A stretch of DNA of 64,000 bases from assembly GCA_008009225.1 (NCBI GenBank), contig CM017768.1, forward strand, positions 11,493,698 to 11,557,697, given 5' to 3'. This document shows positions 61,573 to 64,000 of the stretch, one piece after another. The first letter of the stretch is position 1. The number at the start of each line of letters is the position of its first letter. The notes beneath the pieces were generated by a model. The model saw only the letters and a list, made by a program, of their open reading frames with translations, was not told where the DNA came from and searched no databases. The translations under genes and the position numbers were made by a program. Source of the DNA: Acer yangbiense (lineage: Eukaryota; Streptophyta; Magnoliopsida; Sapindales; Sapindaceae).

Positions 61573-62637
61573 CTAGTCTTCATCTTCTTCATCCTTCCAA
61601 CAGCATTTCAGAGTCGATCTAGGAGACCCACACTCTCCAGTCTTAATGAACTTCTGGTAGACAATTGAACCTCCCATTCCGAGCCCTTCAATGCTTCTCT
61701 CTTCGCGACGATATCCTTTCACATCCAACAAGCACTCCTGTTCAAAGGACCTTCCTGCAACATCAGCATGCACAGCAACAGAGAACTCACTTGGTCCGAA
61801 ACAAGCCAACACCCTTCCCACCAGCTGCTTCAAGTTCACATCTTTCAGATTATACCCCACAGTTTCAAAGCTAGCATAACTGAAACCATCTTCTGGTGTG
61901 ACATGAATAGTAGAAACCGCTGGCCCTTCAACTGAATTCATGGAATAACCGCAGGGGTCGAAATCAAAATCACATATCTCAGAATCAGGAAGAATCTTTC
62001 TAATACCAGAGTTGATGGTCATTAACCCCGCAGAACCAGATTGGGATTTGTAAAACACAGAAGCCATATCCTTGTCCAAGCCAGTCATGCATATCTCCAG
62101 AGTGTAAACAGGATCACGGGAGGCCACTGATGCTGCACAAGCAGAGTAAACATGCCATTTCTGAGGCTTGTTCGACTCACCAATTACATAAGCGTTGCTG
62201 CCTGAACCAAGCTTCCCAAAGTAGCCATCAAGGACAACAACTTCTTCCATGAAGTTGCGATGAGGGTATGGCTGATTTCCAGGGAAAATGAAACTGCCAC
62301 GTGTATACCTCACTGAGCATACATCGAGGGAAAGGGTCGCAGCCAATTTCAAAATTGACTCAATTGAATTAAGTAGCTTCGTAGTTCCACAGGTTTTGAT
62401 GATAATCTTGTAAGGGAAAACAAAGAGACTGGACTCTGATAGAACATATGAGTCCACATGATCATTTGACAGTGAAGATACTATGGTGCACTCAGCTGGT
62501 CCTAGAATCTCATCCAACTGAGACTTGGACAGATATCGAAGGCCCTTTCCTTCAGGATCAACAAAGATGCTTGGTTCAAAAAAGGATATTTCTAGCCTCT
62601 TTTCGTAACCTTCAAAACCAATTGCAGAGACCGCCAT
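61573..62637 (-). CDS. SAMDC: S-adenosylmethionine decarboxylase proenzyme
   Basis: An intronless 354-aa main ORF, as usual for plant AdoMetDC. It makes decarboxylated AdoMet, the aminopropyl donor for spermidine and spermine, in the cytosol. The proenzyme cuts itself at the Glu-Ser bond in LSESS (E68-S69), and the new N-terminal Ser becomes the pyruvoyl cofactor. The N-terminal FEGYEKRLEISFFEP holds catalytic Glu residues, and KTCGTTK carries the conserved active-site Cys (C83). RYTRGSFIFPGNQPYPHRNF matches the region ahead of the plant proenzyme's processing-stimulating residues. The start follows a 240-nt spacer after the uORF stop. Nothing is missing. Translation is expected to be repressed by the upstream ORFs when polyamines are high. 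Confidence 0.96.
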   Translation of the reverse strand: MAVSAIGFEGYEKRLEISFFEPSIFVDPEGKGLRYLSKSQLDEILGPAECTIVSSLSNDHVDSYVLSESSLFVFPYKIIIKTCGTTKLLNSIESILKLAATLSLDVCSVRYTRGSFIFPGNQPYPHRNFMEEVVVLDGYFGKLGSGSNAYVIGESNKPQKWHVYSACAASVASRDPVYTLEICMTGLDKDMASVFYKSQSGSAGLMTINSGIRKILPDSEICDFDFDPCGYSMNSVEGPAVSTIHVTPEDGFSYASFETVGYNLKDVNLKQLVGRVLACFGPSEFSVAVHADVAGRSFEQECLLDVKGYRREERSIEGLGMGGSIVYQKFIKTGECGSPRSTLKCCWKDEEDED

Positions 62638-62877
62638 GGCAAGATTCCAACAGAAAGTATGGCAGTTGAAAAGTACTTTGAATTAAAAAGACACCAAATC
62701 GCTGGGTGATGGCTCAAAGAGAAAATGCAGTTGCAAAGGAATCACAATCGCGAAGAGAGAGAGAGAAAGAGGAAGAGGAAGGAGTTTATTAAGGAGTATA
62801 ACTAATCCACTAACTATGAAAGCAAAATAAAAGTTGATCACGGTTAAGTGACCAGATTTGCACAACTTTTGAGAATA

Positions 62878-63126
62878 TCAGGATGGCTTGCGAGCACACT
62901 GCACAACACAAGAAAATAAAGATTAAATATCATCCCAAACTAGTGATTTAAGCAATGGAATGTATATAAGAATATAATTGTAAAATCTTACGTTGGAGTA
63001 AGCAGCAGATCTGAATTTCTTGATTCCACCGTTTGGTCGGATGTCTTCAATGCTGTAACCAAGAGGAGCTTCGTAACATAAGGATTTACTACTACTACTA
63101 GACTTCTTCCCACCTTTCGATTCCAT
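62878..63126 (-). CDS. Conserved small uORF of SAMDC (51 aa, spliced)
   Basis: Exons 63126-62992 (45 codons) and 62898-62878 (6 codons and stop), joined across a GT-AG intron. The peptide begins MESKGGKK, has a Ser run, then YEAPLGYSIED, RPNGGIKKFRSAAYSN and ends CARKPS. These are the invariant parts of the plant AdoMetDC small uORF, whose peptide stalls ribosomes when polyamines are abundant and lowers main-ORF translation. The intron inside the uORF near its 3' end is at the conserved place. Confidence 0.95.
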
Positions 63127-63970
63127 TAGAACATTCAGTCCTTCCTGACAACAGATTCACAAAGAACAGAATTAACTCTTGAGATATATCAACAGTCCTC
63201 GACAAATTGATATGATAATAAAATTAATAATTAAAATCCGAGTAGCACAACACACAACATTCTCCACAGCATAAAAATAAGAACCTAAAATCTATTGTCA
63301 TGAAGCATTAAAATGGTTAGATTGAATACTATCAAACAATCAAATTAAACATATAACTTATAATTAGCAGTAAGAATGTAGGATCACCCCCAATATTAAC
63401 TATAATTCAGAAATTTAATAATCTAATAAATCATAGCGACTTGTTGAAAAAAAGCACAATTATGCCTCCAAAACAACCAATAAGCCCCCTTAAAATCCAA
63501 ACACATACAAACCAACTCCGAGTCTCTCTTCAGATCCAAGCAAATAGAATAAAAATCACGCAAATCAAATCTCATATTTTATCTACAAACAACATACATA
63601 AAAACCCTACATCGATCATCAAAGAATCGATCAGAGCCAAGAAAGTGCGAATATAAAAAAAAAAAAAAAAATTAAAATTTTAAAAAAATTAAAAAAAAAT
63701 CTAAATCGAAAACATGAATAATAAATACTTACAGATATTAAAAAAATTTGATAATCGTATCAAATACAACACCGACGAACCTTCGACACTTCACAAACCC
63801 TAACAATATTGATCGAAAAACAAAAACAAAATCAGAAACAGCAATTAGTATAATACATATATACTGCAATATACATATCAAAATCGAAAATATAACAACA
63901 AAATTACTTACGAAGATTGAATGGTCTAAGGAAATTTTGAGAGAACCGAAATCTGCTGCTTTTCTTGTTT
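62992..63970 (-). promoter_or_regulatory. SAMDC 5' leader with upstream non-coding exons and introns
   Basis: The uORF exon probably starts at 63144 after a gttgtcag acceptor. Further upstream, donors at 63912|63911 (atcttc|gtaagt) and 63733|63732 (atatct|gtaagt), with an acceptor near 63800, suggest one or two extra leader exons (about 63970-63912 and possibly 63799-63733). Exact combinations are inference. The core promoter is at or beyond the window end. Confidence 0.5.
63126..63134 (-). CDS. Tiny uORF of SAMDC (ATG TTC TAA)
   Basis: A two-codon ORF whose last base is the first base of the small uORF start codon (TAATGG). This one-base overlap is the known plant arrangement: ribosomes that translate the tiny uORF bypass the small one, giving higher main-ORF output at low polyamine levels. 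Confidence 0.85.
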   Translation of the reverse strand: MF

Positions 63971-64000
63971 CTCAAGAGAATGATGAAATAATAATTATTT

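Overview
The window looks like nuclear DNA of a dicot flowering plant. It is AT-rich, its genes carry GT-AG introns, and it holds Ty3/gypsy, Mutator, hAT, MITE and SINE-type repeats. The four host genes all match well-known plant families. I cannot name the species from sequence alone.

Region by region: 1-4.4 kb is gene-free. It holds a tandem duplication whose first copy was hit by two transposons, so the second copy serves as an empty site. 4.5-12.9 kb is a complete plus-strand TTM1/TTM2-type gene (P-loop kinase-like domain, CYTH domain, C-terminal membrane anchor; 12 exons, 665 aa). 13.0-13.3 kb holds a small MITE and a SINE-like head. 13.39-47.56 kb is one nest of transposons. The outermost layer is a dead hAT element with its transposase on the minus strand. 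A ~4.4 kb LTR-element relic (AGGGG target duplication) sits inside the hAT reading frame. That relic contains a ~11.7 kb Tat-lineage gypsy element (ATTGC duplication; LTRs ~3.8% diverged), whose gag is split by an 8.8 kb Athila-type gypsy element (TCCGT duplication; LTRs ~1.0% diverged). The relic also contains a 5.2 kb Mutator-like element (9-bp duplication). A 940-bp non-autonomous hAT carrying an exon of a short-chain dehydrogenase sits in the outer hAT terminus. 47.6-47.9 kb is a Tourist-like MITE.

48.2-50.6 kb is an F-box/LRR/FBD gene (plus, 422 aa). It converges on a NIK-type LRR receptor kinase (minus, 11 exons, 623 aa, 50.9-53.8 kb). 54-61.3 kb is gene-free, with a SINE-like hairpin element, a solo LTR carrying a 46-bp minisatellite, and two foldback MITEs with 9-bp duplications. 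61.5-64 kb is an S-adenosylmethionine decarboxylase gene (minus). Its coding region is intronless and its leader carries the tiny and small overlapping uORFs used for polyamine-dependent translational control; the promoter lies at or beyond the window edge.

The four host genes are not obviously functionally linked. The most informative parts are the transposon nest, whose insertion order can be read from target duplications and LTR divergence, and the antisense intron-containing gene carried by the Tat element. I found no wholly new system that I can defend. Splice sites and coordinates were read by eye. Divergence figures come from hand alignment.
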